From an uncultured Rubrobacteraceae bacterium (lineage in GTDB: Bacteria; Actinomycetota; Rubrobacteria; Rubrobacterales; Rubrobacteraceae): a stretch of DNA of 13,832 bases. Below are positions 12,696 through 13,832 of this stretch, one piece after another. Numbering within the stretch: the stretch's first letter is position 1; every line of letters begins with the position of its first letter. The translations under genes were made by a program, and so were the position numbers. The stretch spans positions 1-13,832 of the forward strand of contig CADCVI010000059.1 of NCBI GenBank assembly GCA_902806105.1, read 5' to 3'. The notes under the pieces were generated by a model. That model worked only from the letters and a program-made list of their open reading frames with translations. It was not told where the DNA came from and ran no database searches.

Positions 12696-13645
12696 TGGCG
12701 ACTCCAGATTACCCGGGTTCCAGTTGGTACGGAGCATACTCCGGGAACTACACCTCCGCGAGCCGTCCCTCCTCGAACGCCATAAACAAGATCGTTGTTC
12801 ACGTCACGCAGGGGTCCTGGTCCGGTGCCTTGAACTGGTTCAAGGATTCGCGCGCGGGGGTCTCTGCCCACTACACCATCCGCTCCTCCGACGGCGCCAT
12901 AGGCCAGTCGGTGCAGGAGAAGGACATCGCGTACCACGCCGGCTACTGGCCCTACAATCAGACGAGCATCGGCATAGAGCACGAAGGCTACGTCTCGGAT
13001 CCCAAGTGGTTCACCGAGGCTATGTACCGCTCTTCCGCGAGGCTCTCAGCTTACCTCTGCAAGAAGTACAAGATCCCCATCGACCGCAGTCACATCATCG
13101 GACACGCCGAAGTTCCGGGCTGCTCCGGATCGGGTGGCGGCGCCGGTTGCCACACAGACCCCGGCGGCAACTGGAACTGGACAAAGTACATGAGCTACGT
13201 TCAGGAAGCCGCTGGCACTGGAACAACCGCGGCATACGCGCAGGTGGTGGACAACGCGACCTCGGGGCGCTTCTCGGCGGCGACCAACTGGAAGAGCAGC
13301 TCCTATGGGGCAACCGGCAATTACGGGGCGACTCACAGGTACGCGGCCCCCGGCTCCACTTACGCCCCCGCCCGGTTCAAGATCAAGGTGCCTGCCAGGG
13401 ACACCTACGACGTCTACGGCTGGTGGCCGGCCAGCACCGGCTACAACGACCGTACGCAGTTTCGGATCTACACGGCGAGCGGCTGGGTCAGCAAGGTCGT
13501 CAATCAGAGGATCAACGGCGGGAGGTGGGTCCTTCTTGGCCGCTATACCTTGAACACCGGAGATGCGAGCTGGATCCAGGTCTCGAACCGCTCCGCTGGC
13601 AAGGGCCACATCGTCGCCGACGCAGTCAGGATCGTGCGCAGGTAA
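12695..13645 (+). CDS. N-acetylmuramoyl-L-alanine amidase with golvesin/Xly-like C-terminal domain
   Basis: A 316-residue protein. Residues about 25-172 are an Amidase_2 fold, with zinc ligands predicted as His36 (IVVHVTQGS), His137 (IIGHAEV) and Asp155 (HTDPG), catalytic Glu95 (SIGIEHEG), and His153 where related enzymes have Lys or His. Such enzymes cut the amide bond between MurNAc and the stem peptide. After a Gly/Thr/Ala linker, residues 182-315 form a beta-rich domain (VVDNATSGRFSAATNW, then YDVYGWWPASTGYNDRTQF, ending HIVADAVRIV) of the golvesin/Xly CBD-like family, probably binding glycan. There is no signal peptide. The ATG overlaps the upstream TGA by 1 nt, with GGGGAGGG ahead of it. 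Export may depend on the upstream Tat protein. Confidence 0.93.
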   Translation: MATPDYPGSSWYGAYSGNYTSASRPSSNAINKIVVHVTQGSWSGALNWFKDSRAGVSAHYTIRSSDGAIGQSVQEKDIAYHAGYWPYNQTSIGIEHEGYVSDPKWFTEAMYRSSARLSAYLCKKYKIPIDRSHIIGHAEVPGCSGSGGGAGCHTDPGGNWNWTKYMSYVQEAAGTGTTAAYAQVVDNATSGRFSAATNWKSSSYGATGNYGATHRYAAPGSTYAPARFKIKVPARDTYDVYGWWPASTGYNDRTQFRIYTASGWVSKVVNQRINGGRWVLLGRYTLNTGDASWIQVSNRSAGKGHIVADAVRIVRR

Positions 13646-13657
13646 GGGCCATCCCCC

Positions 13658-13832
13658 CTACGCTTCGGGGAGGACCGAGGAGGGTTCCCCTCCGTTCGCC
13701 TCCCCCTCCTCGGGGAGGTACAAGGCGCGCTTCAGGGGGTTCTCGTGGTGGCTCCATCCGCCGGGGGAGACGTTCTTCGTGGTCTCGAGGAACATGGCGG
13801 TCCGGGCATCGAGGTTGTCTATGAGGTTGACG
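13658..13832 (-). CDS. C-terminal end of a probable YhaM-type 3'-5' exoribonuclease (runs off the right edge)
   Basis: The last 57 codons of a minus-strand gene are visible, ending in TAG at 13660-13658. The sequence NLIDNLDARTAMFLETT followed by WSHHENPLKRALYLPEEG resembles the end of HD-domain 3'-5' exoribonucleases of the YhaM family, where a D-x-L-D-A-R/K segment precedes a W-x-x-x-x-x-x-L-x-R-x-L-Y-L tail. The HD motif and any OB fold lie outside the window, so this is a similarity call on a short piece. It converges on the amidase gene with only 12 nt between stops. GC-rich inverted repeats inside its end, around 13677-13718, might act as a two-way terminator. Confidence 0.6.
   Translation of the reverse strand, partial: VNLIDNLDARTAMFLETTKNVSPGGWSHHENPLKRALYLPEEGEANGGEPSSVLPEA

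Noticed and set aside
12670..12697. Programmed -1 frameshift joining the Tat protein to the amidase
   Set aside because: The frames are related by -1, but there is no canonical X-XXY-YYZ slippery heptamer before the stop. The TGATG with GGGGAGGG ahead of it fits reinitiation better.

Overview
The window is very GC-rich, with almost all codon third positions G or C, and is densely packed with bacterial genes. It carries a C5-type heme operon with a CobA-HemD fusion, a complete selA-selB-selC selenocysteine block, a Zincin_2 (DUF2342-type) metalloprotease, and a Tat-exported wall-hydrolase-like protein beside an amidase with a golvesin/Xly-like domain. This combination suggests an actinobacterium, most likely a deep-branching Rubrobacter-like one. 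That placement is inferred from gene content, not from a marker-gene search.

Positions 1-5628, all on the minus strand, form a tetrapyrrole operon. Transcription order is a siroheme synthase of the MET8/CysG N-terminal type, hemA, hemC, a cobA-hemD fusion, hemB and then hemL, which runs off the left edge. Several junctions overlap or are separated by 1-3 bases. The genes take glutamyl-tRNA to uroporphyrinogen III and open the siroheme/corrin branch. The siroheme synthase has no ATG, GTG, TTG or CTG that could start a full-length protein. An ATC with a good AGGAG ahead of it sits where the start should be.

Positions 5742-9664, also minus, hold the selenocysteine machinery: selA, selB overlapping it by 8 nt, and the tRNA-Sec gene (selC, anticodon TCA). 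moaC, for molybdenum cofactor synthesis, lies downstream. Sec and molybdopterin together suggest a Sec-containing molybdoenzyme such as formate dehydrogenase elsewhere in the genome (inference).

Positions 9749-11640 hold a small membrane/coiled-coil protein on plus, convergent with a minus-strand pair: a Zincin_2-type metalloprotease and a 108-residue protein of unknown function. The metalloprotease appears to be led by an 18-codon upstream ORF that starts 7 nt after a TATACT box and ends in an ATGA overlap with the protease start.

Positions 11685-13645, on plus, form a small export and cell-wall cluster. It has an apparently leaderless tatA, a structured leader, a twin-arginine protein with a lysozyme-like domain whose catalytic Glu position seems to be Asn, and a TGATG-coupled amidase that has no signal peptide of its own. 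The right edge holds the C-terminal end of a convergent minus-strand gene, probably a YhaM-type 3'-5' exoribonuclease. No gene-free stretch exceeds about 150 bases, and no insertion sequence, CRISPR array or replication origin was seen.
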